Shown: piece by piece, positions 11,949 through 20,334 of the stretch
Layout: each line of letters begins with the position of its first letter
How positions within the stretch are numbered: the stretch's first letter is position 1
DNA from: Desulfurivibrio sp044068515
GTDB lineage: Bacteria > Desulfobacterota > Desulfobulbia > Desulfobulbales > Desulfurivibrionaceae
Assembly: GCF_044068515.1 (NCBI RefSeq)
Contig: NZ_JBIPKI010000019.1
Span: 1 to 38,129 of the forward strand
DNA: 38,129 nt
Direction: 5' to 3'
Program-made: the position numbers and the translations under genes
The notes under the pieces: generated by a model
What the model was told of the DNA's origin: nothing
What the model saw: the letters and a program-made list of their open reading frames with translations, nothing else
Databases searched by the model: none

Positions 11949-12845
11949 ATGACGCAACGCGGCCGCGACATTCAGGAAACCGGCGCGCCCGCCTCTGCCT
12001 GCCTGACCGGCGCCGGACCGGTCCGGATCATGGGGATCCTCAATGTAACCCCGGATTCTTTTTCCGATGGCGGTTGCTGGACCACCATCGCGTCCATTGA
12101 ACGCCAGGCGGCCAACATGATCGCCGCCGGCGCCGACATCATCGACGTCGGCGGCGAATCAACCCGGCCTTTCGCCCCGGCCGTCCCCGCCGACCAGGAA
12201 TTGCAACGGATTATCCCCGCAATTAAGGCAATCCGCCGCTTGCACCCCGATATTCCCATCTCCGTCGATACCACCAAGGGGGTGGTGGCCCGAGCAGCCC
12301 TGGCCGCCGGAGCGACCATCATCAACGACATCAGCGCCCTGCGCTTTGATCCCGAGATGGTCTCCCTGGCCGCCGAAGGCGCTTGGCCGGTGGTGATCAT
12401 GCACATGCAGGGCAATCCCGGCGATATGCAGATCAAGCCCCGCTATCAGGAGGTGGTCGGAGAAATAATTGATTTTCTGGCTGACCGCATCGACCAGTTG
12501 GCATCCCACGGCATTGCCCGGGATAGATTGATCATCGATCCCGGCCTAGGTTTCGGCAAAACGGTGGCCCATAATCTGGAAATTATCCGGCGGCTGGGGG
12601 AATTCCGGCGCCTGGGCCGGCCTCTGCTCATCGGCCATTCCCGCAAGTCATTCATTGGCAAACTGCTGCAGGATCTGCCGGTGGACCAGCGTGATTTGCC
12701 CTCGGCCGTCATCTCCGCCATCTGTGTCCTGGGCGGGGCCGATATCATTCGCGCCCATGATGTCGGCGCAACCCGCCAGGCCGTAATCCTGGCCGAGGCC
12801 ATCGGCGCCCCCCGGGGGCCGGCGGCACCAAACAGGGCCCCTTGA
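11949..12845 (+). CDS. folP: Dihydropteroate synthase
   Basis: It condenses p-aminobenzoate with dihydropterin pyrophosphate in folate synthesis and is the sulfonamide target. The protein is 298 residues on a TIM barrel. Conserved strands are visible in order: MGILNVTPDSFSDGG, DVGGESTRPFA, SVDTTKG, INDISAL, VIMHMQGNP, IDPGLGFGKT and GHSRKSFIG. The ATG at 11949 lies 2 nt past the ftsH stop; the frame is open upstream inside ftsH, but that part is low-complexity basic sequence with no family similarity. Translation is probably coupled to ftsH. The next gene starts 8 nt downstream, so the operon continues into the cyclase-like gene. Confidence 0.97.
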   Translation: MTQRGRDIQETGAPASACLTGAGPVRIMGILNVTPDSFSDGGCWTTIASIERQAANMIAAGADIIDVGGESTRPFAPAVPADQELQRIIPAIKAIRRLHPDIPISVDTTKGVVARAALAAGATIINDISALRFDPEMVSLAAEGAWPVVIMHMQGNPGDMQIKPRYQEVVGEIIDFLADRIDQLASHGIARDRLIIDPGLGFGKTVAHNLEIIRRLGEFRRLGRPLLIGHSRKSFIGKLLQDLPVDQRDLPSAVISAICVLGGADIIRAHDVGATRQAVILAEAIGAPRGPAAPNRAP

Positions 12846-12853
12846 TTTAAGGC

Positions 12854-14152
12854 ATGAAAACCATGGTCCCCAGCGACAAACTTGCCCGCTACCGCCAGTA
12901 CAACGCCGGCCGAATTGCCAGGGCGGTCAGGCTTAACCAGCGCAAAAGCGAAATTATCTTTACCCTGGTGCCTTACCTGCTCCATCGCAATCAGCCCGAT
13001 CTTCCCGGTTATGTCGCCGACCCGGCCTGCCCCCGCGGAATTATTGCTTACGATTCGGCCAGCGCCAAGAGCTCCAGGCTCTTCCAACAACTGTTCCCGT
13101 CTGCCCGCGCCGGGGGATCGAAGAAAGCGCCCCGGCCGACCAGGCCATGCGCCATCCATTCCCTGAAAACCATCGGCAGCATGGGCACCATCGCCCAATC
13201 GGAAAAATCGGACTGCGACTTCTGGGTCAGCGTCGATTATGGGCAACTGGGAAGCGGCGGCCTCCAACTGCTCCAGCAAAAATGCGGCGCCATCGAGGCC
13301 TGGGCCGAGGCAATGGGGGTTGAAACCCACTTTTTCCTCATGGACATCGCCCAAACCCGAAGCAACAGCTTCACTCCACCGGTGGCGGATAAAGCCGCCG
13401 CCTGCGAACAAAAAGTTCTGCTCAAGGACGAACTGTTTCGCACTCATATCCTGGTGGCGGGCAAGCCCCTGCTCTGGTGGTTGATCCCCCCCGGCCTTAA
13501 TGAAGAGCAGTATAGGATCGAGGTGCTGCGCCTGGATCGGGAGCAGTCGATCAACCGGGCGGATTTTGTCGATCTGGGCTGTATTACCGGCATCCCGCCG
13601 GGGGAAATCCTCGACGCCTGTCTCTGGCAGATGAACAAGGCCCTGGCCAGTCCCTTCAAGTCGGTGATCAAGTTCGCTTATCTTGAATTGCTGTTGCAGC
13701 AGGAGGGCGACGGAGTCCACTTTTTTTCCGACAAGGTCAAACGACTGGTAACCTATCCGGAAAAACTTGGCCCCGGGGAAGCGAGCCTCGCCCCGGAGCA
13801 AATCGACCCCTACTTGCTGCTGGCTCGGGAAGTAACCACCTTCTATGAGAACTCAGCCACCAGCCTGACCCGCCAATGGGCGGATCTGATTCGGGAGTGC
13901 TTTTTTCTCAAGACCCTGGAGGACCTGAAGGGGCCGGCCAGCAAAGTCTCCGGCCCTCATAACAATCTTCGGGAAATCATGGAGCAGATGACAGCCTGGG
14001 ATATTCTGCCAAAGGATCGGCAAAGATTTCTCAATTTTCGTCATTGGCAGAACCAGGAAAAGCAAGCTTTTGCCGGCCGGGTCAATGAGTATCTGCTGCA
14101 AACCTACCGGCGCCTGAGTCGTTCAACCAGGGGCGGGGATCTGGCCGCCTGA
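12854..14152 (+). CDS. Class I adenylate cyclase-like protein, catalytic domain only
   Basis: This 432-residue protein resembles the N-terminal catalytic half of enterobacterial CyaA. Shared landmarks are the LLPTLLH-like LVPYLLHRNQPDLPGY stretch, RGIIAYDS, a nucleotidyltransferase motif G108-S109...D120-x-D122 (GSMGTIAQ...DCDFWV), the LLQQKCGAIEAWAEAMGVE helix, FFLMDI, KVLLKDELFRT and DLGCITGIPPGE. The CyaA family is usually about 850 residues, with a C-terminal regulatory half that responds to PTS signals; that half is absent. The expected reaction is ATP to cAMP in the cytoplasm. The GS and DxD catalytic residues are kept, so activity is plausible. It sits 8 nt after folP, a place often held by the diadenylate cyclase gene in related bacteria (from memory). 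Family assignment is good; activity is inferred. Confidence 0.85.
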   Translation: MKTMVPSDKLARYRQYNAGRIARAVRLNQRKSEIIFTLVPYLLHRNQPDLPGYVADPACPRGIIAYDSASAKSSRLFQQLFPSARAGGSKKAPRPTRPCAIHSLKTIGSMGTIAQSEKSDCDFWVSVDYGQLGSGGLQLLQQKCGAIEAWAEAMGVETHFFLMDIAQTRSNSFTPPVADKAAACEQKVLLKDELFRTHILVAGKPLLWWLIPPGLNEEQYRIEVLRLDREQSINRADFVDLGCITGIPPGEILDACLWQMNKALASPFKSVIKFAYLELLLQQEGDGVHFFSDKVKRLVTYPEKLGPGEASLAPEQIDPYLLLAREVTTFYENSATSLTRQWADLIRECFFLKTLEDLKGPASKVSGPHNNLREIMEQMTAWDILPKDRQRFLNFRHWQNQEKQAFAGRVNEYLLQTYRRLSRSTRGGDLAA

Positions 14153-14540
14153 ACATCCAGGGACTGCTCCCGGGCCGGGCGGCCCGACCCCGGCGGAGTT
14201 CCATCCCCCCTTGCCGCCGCCGCTTCGACCTTGCCGGCAACCGAACCAGGCAGATCAGCGCCCGAATAATGGTGAATTATGCTTTGAGCCGCCGCCGGAG
14301 AACCGGCGCCACCTTGGCCCTCGACAATTAACCTTCAAAACAGTTAGAGTATTTAAATGTTGCACGATTACAATATGGTGCAGCTCATGCTAAAATCCGG
14401 CCGGGGCCCCTTAAACCGGCCTTCTTGAAGCCAGGCAAGCAATAGTCTATTTTTATCGGCGGCCGTAATAAGCTTGCCGCAATCATCGATCTGCCGGGAA
14501 AGCCCCGGAAACGCCCGCCCCGGAGTAACGGAGGACCATG
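14153..14540. other. Intergenic region upstream of cysE, 388 bp
   Basis: No supportable gene. The first part is GC-rich with a hairpin-forming GGGCC/GGCCC repeat near 14173-14187, but no T-run follows. From about 14325 it turns AT-rich and holds a candidate promoter/operator (14361-14382). About 160 nt of leader then precede cysE, containing further GC-rich self-complementary segments (GGCCGG at 14399-14404 and CCGGCC at 14416-14421). Confidence 0.5.
14361..14382 (+). promoter_or_regulatory. Putative cysE promoter -10 inside an inverted repeat
   Basis: TGCAC (14361-14365) and GTGCA (14378-14382) form a 5-bp inverted repeat with a 12-nt gap. The gap contains a -10-like TACAAT (14369-14374). 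The -35 region is poor (TTAGAG at 14344-14349 with a 19-nt spacer), which fits a regulated promoter. An operator for a dimeric regulator is possible; no regulator is identified. Confidence 0.35.
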
Positions 14541-15509
14541 ATGCCGAAAACCGTTAAAGTTCCCCTCGCCGCCGAACAGTGCCCCAGCAAAGAGCCCTCC
14601 CAGGGAACCAACTACCGCTCCCGGCTGCCGGAGGTGGTGGACCAGGTCGTCGCCACCTGCGATTCCCGGACCTGTTTTGAGCATGTGGAAGCTGAGCCCC
14701 TGCCCTCCCGCGCCGAGGCCATCAATATTCTCGAAACCTGCCGGGATCTGCTCTTCCCCGGCTATTTCGGCAGCCAGGGCATCGATCGGATAAATCTCAA
14801 GTACCGGATCGGCCTGGAAATTTCCGGCCTTTTTGATCGGCTGGCCGAAGAAATTGCCAACGCCATCCGCCATGAGTGCACCCGGCACGGCCAGGTCTGC
14901 CAACACTGTGAAGAGGCCGGCCAGGAACGGGCCTTCCGTTTTCTGCAACGGTTGCCGGATTTGCGCGCCCTGCTGGCCAGCGACGTCCACGCGGCCTATC
15001 AGGGTGATCCCGCCGCCGCCGGTTTTGATGAAATTATTTTCAGTTATCCCGGCCTGCACGCGATCACCGTTTATCGGATCGCCCACGAGCTCTACCGGCT
15101 GGAAGTGCCGATCCTGCCCCGCATCATGACCGAACACGCCCACAGCATTACCGGCATCGATATTCACCCCGGTGCCCAGATCGGCTCTTCCTTTTTCATT
15201 GACCACGGTACCGGGGTGGTCATTGGTGAAACCGCCATTCTGGGCAAAGGGATCAAGCTCTACCAGGGGGTTACCCTGGGGGCTTTGGCCTTCAAGCGGG
15301 ATGAAGCCGGCGAGCTGGAACGCCACACCAAGCGCCACCCCACCCTGGAAGACGATGTCACGGTCTATGCCGGCTCCACCATCCTCGGGGGCGACACGGT
15401 GATCGGGGCTCGCTCGGTCATCGGGGGCAATGTCTGGCTGATCCACTCAGTTCCCCCGGACACCAAAGTAGTCCTTAACCCCCCTGAACTGGTCTATAAG
15501 CGGCAGTAG
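14541..15509 (+). CDS. cysE: Serine O-acetyltransferase
   Basis: It acetylates L-serine with acetyl-CoA, the first step of cysteine synthesis. The protein is 322 residues with an alpha-helical N-terminal domain (to about 190) followed by a left-handed beta-helix. Family landmarks are DVHAAYQGDPAA, YPGLHAITVYRIAHELY, the HAHSITGIDIHPGAQIG hexapeptide start, FFIDHGTGVVIGET, GVTLGAL, RHPTLEDDVTVYAGSTILGG and the GGNVWL turn. The N-terminal extension resembles the longer EpsC-type acetyltransferases rather than the 273-residue E. coli CysE. Two adjacent ATGs exist (14538 and 14541). GGAGG at 14530-14534 gives a 6-nt spacing to the second, which I chose. It appears to be a single-gene unit with its own upstream region. 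Confidence 0.95.
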   Translation: MPKTVKVPLAAEQCPSKEPSQGTNYRSRLPEVVDQVVATCDSRTCFEHVEAEPLPSRAEAINILETCRDLLFPGYFGSQGIDRINLKYRIGLEISGLFDRLAEEIANAIRHECTRHGQVCQHCEEAGQERAFRFLQRLPDLRALLASDVHAAYQGDPAAAGFDEIIFSYPGLHAITVYRIAHELYRLEVPILPRIMTEHAHSITGIDIHPGAQIGSSFFIDHGTGVVIGETAILGKGIKLYQGVTLGALAFKRDEAGELERHTKRHPTLEDDVTVYAGSTILGGDTVIGARSVIGGNVWLIHSVPPDTKVVLNPPELVYKRQ

Positions 15510-15519
15510 GCCAAGCCAG

Positions 15520-15543
15520 GCCTCAATCTTCCGAGGCGCCTTT
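15520..15543 (+). terminator. Weak possible terminator after cysE
   Basis: GCCTC (15520-15524) and GAGGC (15533-15537) form a 5-bp stem with an 8-nt loop. Only three T follow, after a 3-nt gap. Marginal. Confidence 0.22.
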
Positions 15544-15694
15544 AACGACCCCGGCCCGGCCCGACCGGTTCCTGCCCACCTTGCCGCCTTCGCCGGCGGA
15601 CCCTCTCCGGCGCTGGCGGCTGGTCGAAATAATTGTGGAAATGAGACTGAGATTCGTTTAAATTAACACGATTTGCCTCGCGCACAGTTACTTA

Positions 15695-15719
15695 CGGTTC
15701 CCCGAACCGCTGATATATT
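15695..15719 (+). promoter_or_regulatory. Palindrome next to a -10 element upstream of PFOR
   Basis: A perfect 6-bp inverted repeat, CGGTTC-CCC-GAACCG (15695-15709), lies 4 nt before a -10-like TATATT (15714-15719). It occupies the place of the promoter spacer, so a protein bound there would affect polymerase. The start codon follows 46 nt after the -10. A second weak candidate promoter lies upstream (TTGTGG near 15632, TTTAAA near 15657). Function is inferred. Confidence 0.4.
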
Positions 15720-15765
15720 ACCTTTTCTTTTTTCCCCATCAAATCTTGAGCCAAGGAGTCGAACA

Positions 15766-18700
15766 ATGTCGCGTAAAATGGTAACCATCGATGGCAACCA
15801 GGCCTGCACCCATGTCGCCTTTGCCACCAGCGAAGTCATCACCATCTACCCCATTACCCCCTCCACCCCCATGGCCGCCGAGTCGGACGCCAAAGCCGCC
15901 GCCGGCCAGAAGAACATCTGGGGTTCGGTGCCGGTGGTGACCCAGATGCAATCGGAAGGCGGGGTTGCCGGGGCCCTGCACGGCTCGCTGACCACCGGGG
16001 CTCTCTGCACCACCTTTACCGCCTCCCAGGGCCTGTTTCTGATCATGCCCAACATGTACAAGCTGGCCGGCGAGTTGACTCCCACCGTCTTCCACGTCAC
16101 CGCCCGTTCCGTCGCTTGCCAGGGTCTGTCGATCTTCGGCGACCACGGCGACGTGATGGCCGTCCGCCAGACCGGCTGGGCCATGCTGGCCTCCCAGAAC
16201 GTCCAGGAAGCCCAGGACATGGCCCTGATCGCCACCCAGTCTACCCTCAAGTCCCGGATTCCCTTTGTCCACTTCTTCGACGGTTTCCGGACTTCCCATG
16301 AAATCCAGAAGATGGAGCAGCTCAGCCACGACGACATGCGGGCGCTTATCGACGAAGAGTTGATCGCGGCCCACCGGGCCCGGGGGCTTTCCCCGGACCG
16401 GCCGATGATGCGCGGCACCGCCCAGAACCCGGATGTTTATTTCACCGGCCGGGAAACGGTCAACAAGTATTACAATGCCTGTGCCGGCATCGTCCAGGAA
16501 ACCATGGACCGGTTCGCCGAGCTGACCGGCCGCCGTTACCATCTCTTTGATTATTTCGGCGCCCCTGATGCCGAAAACGTCATCGTGATGATGGGTTCCG
16601 GAGCCGAAACCGTCCGGGCCACCATCGAGCATCTGATTGCCAAAGATGCGGCTAAAATCGGCCTGGTTGTGGTGCGGCTCTATCGGCCCTTCGACAGCAA
16701 GGCCATGGTCAACGCCCTGCCGGCCACGGTCAAGCGCATTACCGTGCTGGACCGCACCAAGGAGCCGGGCAGCGTCGGCGAACCCCTTTATCTCGATGTC
16801 CGGGCCGCCGTCGGCGAAGCGGTGGAAAGCAATCGTCCCGCCAGCCAGCCCATGATCCTCGGGGGCCGCTATGGCCTTGGTTCGGCCGAGTTCAGCCCGG
16901 CCATGGTCAAGGCGGTATTGGACAACATGGCCGCCTGGGCCCCCAAGAACCATTTCTGCGTCGGGCCCAATGACGACGTGGCCATGACCAGCCTCGATTA
17001 CGACCGTTCCTTCACCATCGAGGGCCACGACGTGCATCGCTGTATGTTCTACGGCCTGGGTTCCGACGGCACCGTGGGCGCCAACAAGAACACCATCAAG
17101 ATCATCGGCACCGAAACCGCCAACAACGCCCAGGGCTATTTCGTCTACGATTCCAAGAAATCGGGTTCGATGACCGTCAGCCATCTTCGTTTCGGCAAAA
17201 ACCGGATCATCGCCCCTTACCTGATCGACAAGGCAACCTTCATCGCCTGCCACAACTTCACCTTCCTCGACAAGTACGACATGCTGGGCAACCTGGAGGA
17301 CGGCGGCACCTTCCTGCTGACTTCCTCCTTCGGTCCCAAGGAGGTCTGGAAACAGTTGCCCTCGGCGGTGCAAAAGCAACTGATCGACAAGAAGGCCAAG
17401 TTCTACGTGATCGACGCCATCAAGCTGGCCGAGGCCATCGGCCTGGGCGCCCGGATCAACATGATCATGCAGACCGCCTTCTTCCTGATTTCCGGCATCC
17501 TCAGCAAGAAGGAAGCCATTGACCGGATCAAGGACGCCATCAAGAAGACCTACGGCGGGAAGGGTGAAAAGGTCGTTAAAATGAACTATGACGCCGTCGA
17601 TGCCGCGGTCAACAACATCAAGGAAGTCAAGGTTCCGGCCAAAACCGACGGCCACGAGCTGCCGCCGGTGGTTCCCGAGGACGCCCCGGAATTCGTCAAG
17701 CAGGTCAGCGCCAAGATGATCGCCGGCAAGGGTCACCTGGTCAAGGTTTCCGAAATGCCCGCCGACGGTACCTGGCCCACCGGCACCACCCAGTATGAAA
17801 AACGCAATATCGCCGTCCACGTACCGGAATGGCTGCCCCAAAACTGCATTCAGTGCGGCCGTTGCTCCCTGGTCTGCCCCCACGCCTCGATCCGGATGAA
17901 GATTGTCAAGTCGGCCGATCTCAAGGGCAAGAGCAAGACCCTCAAAACCGCTCCGGCCGTGGGCAAACAGTTCAAGGGCAGCGAAGCGGTGGTTCAGGTA
18001 TTTACCGAGGACTGCTGCGGCTGCACCCTCTGCGTCGAGGTTTGTCCGGCCAAGACCAAGGCCCTGCAGATGATCGAAAACACCGACAAGGTTCGGGCCC
18101 AGGAAGCACCCAACGTCAAATTCTTCCTCGATCTGCCGGAAGTGGCCGACCAGGATATTGATATTGCGACGGTAAAGGGCAGCCAGCTCAAGCGTCCCCT
18201 GATGGAGTTCTCCGGGGCCTGTTCCGGCTGCGGCGAAACCCCCTACATCAAGCTGGCCACCCAGATGTTCGGCGACCGGATGCTGATCGCCAATGCCACC
18301 GGCTGTTCTTCGATCTACGGCGGCAACCTGCCCACCACCCCATACTGCAAGCGGGCCGATGGCCGTGGTCCGGCCTGGGCCAACTCCCTCTTCGAGGACA
18401 ACGCCGAATTTGGCCTCGGTATGCGCTATTCGGTCAACAAGCTGGCTGCCCAGGCGGTGGAACTGCTGGGCGAAGCGGTAGCGGCCAAGCTGATCACCAA
18501 GAAAATGGCCGATGACCTGATCAAGGCCTCCCAGAAGAACCAGGAAGAAATCGAAGCCCAGCGCGAGCGGGTGGCCAAACTCAAGGAAAAACTGGCCGGC
18601 GACAACTCCGTAATCACCAAACGGCTGCTGCCGGTGGCTGATTACCTGGTCAAGAAATCGGTCTGGATCATCGGCGGGGACGGCTGGGCCTACGACATCG

Positions 18701-19311
18701 GCTACGGCGGCTTGGACCATGTCCTGGCCTCCGGGGAAAACGTCAATGTCCTGATCATGGACACCGAAGTTTACTCCAACACCGGCGGCCAGATGTCCAA
18801 GTCCACTCCCCGGGCGGCCACCGCCCAGTTCGCGGCCGGGGGCAAGAAAATGCCCAAGAAGGATATCGGCATGATCTTCGCCACCTACGGCAATGTCTAT
18901 GTGGCCCGGGTCGCTTTTGGCGCCAATCCGACCCAACTGGTCAAAGCCTTTGCCGAAGCGGAAGCCTACGACGGCCCCTCCCTGATCATCGCCTACGCTC
19001 ACTGCGTAGGTCACGGCATCAACATGGCTAAAGGACTGGACCAGCAGAAAAAAGCGGTGGACTGCGGGCACTGGCCGCTCTATCGCTTCAATCCGATGCT
19101 GGAAGCCGAAGGCAAAAACCCCTTGCACATTGAAAGCAAGGAGCCGTCGATTCCCTTTGCCGAATACGCCCTCAACGAAAACCGCTACCGGGCTCTGAAG
19201 TTGATGAACCCGGGCATGGCCGACAGCCTGATGGCACTCTCCCAACAGGATGTCCTCAAGGGCTGGAAGCGCCTGCAGGGTCTGCACAAGGCCCTGGAGC
19301 CGGAGAAATAA
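15766..19311 (+). CDS. nifJ: Pyruvate:ferredoxin (flavodoxin) oxidoreductase, single-chain
   Basis: It oxidises pyruvate and CoA to acetyl-CoA and CO2, passing electrons to ferredoxin or flavodoxin; the enzyme is cytoplasmic and oxygen-sensitive. The protein is 1181 residues, the usual fused length. Domains in order: POR N-terminal domain with YPITPSTPMAAESD, the gamma-type domain, an EKR segment, and a 2x[4Fe-4S] ferredoxin domain (CIQCGRCSLVCP near 694 and CCGCTLCVEVCP near 750). The TPP domain has CSGCGETPYIKL near 818 for the proximal cluster, GGDGWAYDIGYGG and MDTEVYSNTGGQ. The C-terminal cap includes AHCVGHGINM. Start: ATG 15766 with AAGGAG at 15753-15758, 7 nt away; the frame is open 31 codons further upstream but lacks family sequence. 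A very strong terminator follows, so it is transcribed alone. Confidence 0.98.
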   Translation: MSRKMVTIDGNQACTHVAFATSEVITIYPITPSTPMAAESDAKAAAGQKNIWGSVPVVTQMQSEGGVAGALHGSLTTGALCTTFTASQGLFLIMPNMYKLAGELTPTVFHVTARSVACQGLSIFGDHGDVMAVRQTGWAMLASQNVQEAQDMALIATQSTLKSRIPFVHFFDGFRTSHEIQKMEQLSHDDMRALIDEELIAAHRARGLSPDRPMMRGTAQNPDVYFTGRETVNKYYNACAGIVQETMDRFAELTGRRYHLFDYFGAPDAENVIVMMGSGAETVRATIEHLIAKDAAKIGLVVVRLYRPFDSKAMVNALPATVKRITVLDRTKEPGSVGEPLYLDVRAAVGEAVESNRPASQPMILGGRYGLGSAEFSPAMVKAVLDNMAAWAPKNHFCVGPNDDVAMTSLDYDRSFTIEGHDVHRCMFYGLGSDGTVGANKNTIKIIGTETANNAQGYFVYDSKKSGSMTVSHLRFGKNRIIAPYLIDKATFIACHNFTFLDKYDMLGNLEDGGTFLLTSSFGPKEVWKQLPSAVQKQLIDKKAKFYVIDAIKLAEAIGLGARINMIMQTAFFLISGILSKKEAIDRIKDAIKKTYGGKGEKVVKMNYDAVDAAVNNIKEVKVPAKTDGHELPPVVPEDAPEFVKQVSAKMIAGKGHLVKVSEMPADGTWPTGTTQYEKRNIAVHVPEWLPQNCIQCGRCSLVCPHASIRMKIVKSADLKGKSKTLKTAPAVGKQFKGSEAVVQVFTEDCCGCTLCVEVCPAKTKALQMIENTDKVRAQEAPNVKFFLDLPEVADQDIDIATVKGSQLKRPLMEFSGACSGCGETPYIKLATQMFGDRMLIANATGCSSIYGGNLPTTPYCKRADGRGPAWANSLFEDNAEFGLGMRYSVNKLAAQAVELLGEAVAAKLITKKMADDLIKASQKNQEEIEAQRERVAKLKEKLAGDNSVITKRLLPVADYLVKKSVWIIGGDGWAYDIGYGGLDHVLASGENVNVLIMDTEVYSNTGGQMSKSTPRAATAQFAAGGKKMPKKDIGMIFATYGNVYVARVAFGANPTQLVKAFAEAEAYDGPSLIIAYAHCVGHGINMAKGLDQQKKAVDCGHWPLYRFNPMLEAEGKNPLHIESKEPSIPFAEYALNENRYRALKLMNPGMADSLMALSQQDVLKGWKRLQGLHKALEPEK

Positions 19312-19339
19312 GCTTCTAATTAAAAAACGGCTAAACAGC

Positions 19340-19379
19340 GGCGGGACCGGGAAGAATTTCCCGGTCCCGCCTTTTTTTT
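19340..19379 (+). terminator. Intrinsic terminator of the PFOR gene
   Basis: A perfect 14-bp GC-rich stem (19340-19353 with 19358-19371) with a 4-nt loop GAAT is followed by eight T. It begins 28 nt after the PFOR stop. This is the clearest terminator in the window. Confidence 0.93.
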
Positions 19380-19436
19380 ACGAGCAACCTCAGCTTGTTA
19401 TTCGCCGGACCTCCGCATCCCCCTCCCCGGTTAAAG

Positions 19437-19578
19437 CCGACAGGCCTTGCTGCACCGCAAGCCCGGGTCCACTCCTTTGCCGGGCAACGCTAAGGTCGGT
19501 TTCGGCCCACCGAGATAATCTCTCAAAGCCTCCTGGATTATCTGGAGGATTCTCTCCCTACAGGCCGGCATTTTTTTT
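19437..19578 (+). other. Structured intergenic stretch with interlocking inverted repeats (possible small RNA)
   Basis: No gene is visible between the PFOR terminator and 19642. The plus strand can form an outer stem CCGAC/GTCGG (19437-19441 with 19495-19499). This encloses two hairpins: CTTGC/GCAAG (19446-19450, 19457-19461) and CCCGG/CCGGG (19462-19466, 19480-19484). Downstream, an 8-bp repeat AGATAATC/GATTATCT (19513-19520, 19536-19543) interlocks with CCTCC/GGAGG (19529-19533, 19544-19548), the topology of an H-type pseudoknot. A run of eight T ends at 19578. The individual stems are short and the region is GC-rich, so chance is possible. Confidence 0.28.
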
Positions 19579-19641
19579 AGCTCTCAAGCTCGACGAGAAA
19601 CCTGCTTCAAGCCCGCCGGCCGATATTTTTCCGCCGACGAT

Positions 19642-20304
19642 CTATACCGGTTGGGGCGGGAACTTAACCAGCTCGAGCTTCAGGCCGTTTATCAAGGAAG
19701 CTGACGGCGACTCGGCCGGACGATAACCCCAGATATCTTCAAGAAAATTACACCTGGCAATCGACGCCTTGGCAGCCATCAGTCCGGTACGCGACCATTT
19801 GACCTGAAAGTAACGCAGGCTGCCATTACGGTGGGTGAAAAACCCATGGTTCGGCTCCAGGAACCAGGCAGAGTCGGCGGTCGCGGCCCCGGCGCTTCGG
19901 GCCGCGACCACGAGTTCCGGCGAATGCAGGCGCCAGGAACGGTAAGTATTGTCCGCTTCCATCTCCACCTGGAGATCAAGCGGCTGAGTCCGGCAGGGCA
20001 TGCCGAAAAACATCCGGGATATTAGCGCCAGCCAGGCGCAACCTAAATCCAGGCGGAAAAAATATACTCCGCGCTGCTGCCTCCATTGCACATAGGTGCG
20101 ATAATTGACCTCGGGAAAATTGAAACTGGGTCCCAGCCGGCCCAGAGGGGCGAAGCGTTGCTGCTCAAATGCCAGGAGGCTGAGCCAGGCCGTGCCGCCA
20201 TGGGTATCCAACTGCAGCGATGGATGAATCCTGGCGGCCAAAAGGGCGGCCGGCACAGGGTAGTTCAGGATAAGCAGATGGGCGAGAGTGTTTTTGAGGG
20301 TCAT
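19642..20304 (-). CDS. DUF2071 (YqjF-like) family protein
   Basis: This protein is about 220 residues and matches the DUF2071/YqjF pattern: HLLILNYPVPAALLAARIHPSLQLD at the start, WLSLLAFE, FNFPEVNYRTYV, RGVYFFRLDL and a C-terminal FLEPNHGFFTHR segment. The family's biochemical function is unknown to me; the fold is a lipocalin/acetoacetate-decarboxylase-like beta barrel by family knowledge. Two starts are possible, GTG 20310 and ATG 20304; the family-like sequence begins right after the ATG. A perfect -10 (TATAAT) lies upstream at 20385-20390, so it probably has its own promoter. It is the last minus-strand gene before the convergent PFOR unit. Confidence 0.8.
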   Translation of the reverse strand: MTLKNTLAHLLILNYPVPAALLAARIHPSLQLDTHGGTAWLSLLAFEQQRFAPLGRLGPSFNFPEVNYRTYVQWRQQRGVYFFRLDLGCAWLALISRMFFGMPCRTQPLDLQVEMEADNTYRSWRLHSPELVVAARSAGAATADSAWFLEPNHGFFTHRNGSLRYFQVKWSRTGLMAAKASIARCNFLEDIWGYRPAESPSASLINGLKLELVKFPPQPV

Positions 20305-20334
20305 CGGCACCTAATCGGGGCTGAACGGTCGGTG

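Noticed and set aside
9992..11971. Long minus-strand open frame opposite ftsH
   Set aside because: Shadow of ftsH codon usage; no protein family features.
14211..14393. 60-codon open frame between the cyclase-like gene and cysE
   Set aside because: No ribosome binding site, no recognisable sequence, and it runs across the cysE promoter region.
15739..19287. Open frame of about 1180 codons on the minus strand opposite PFOR
   Set aside because: Same explanation: it mirrors PFOR codons, has no recognisable domain, and PFOR is complete on the other strand.
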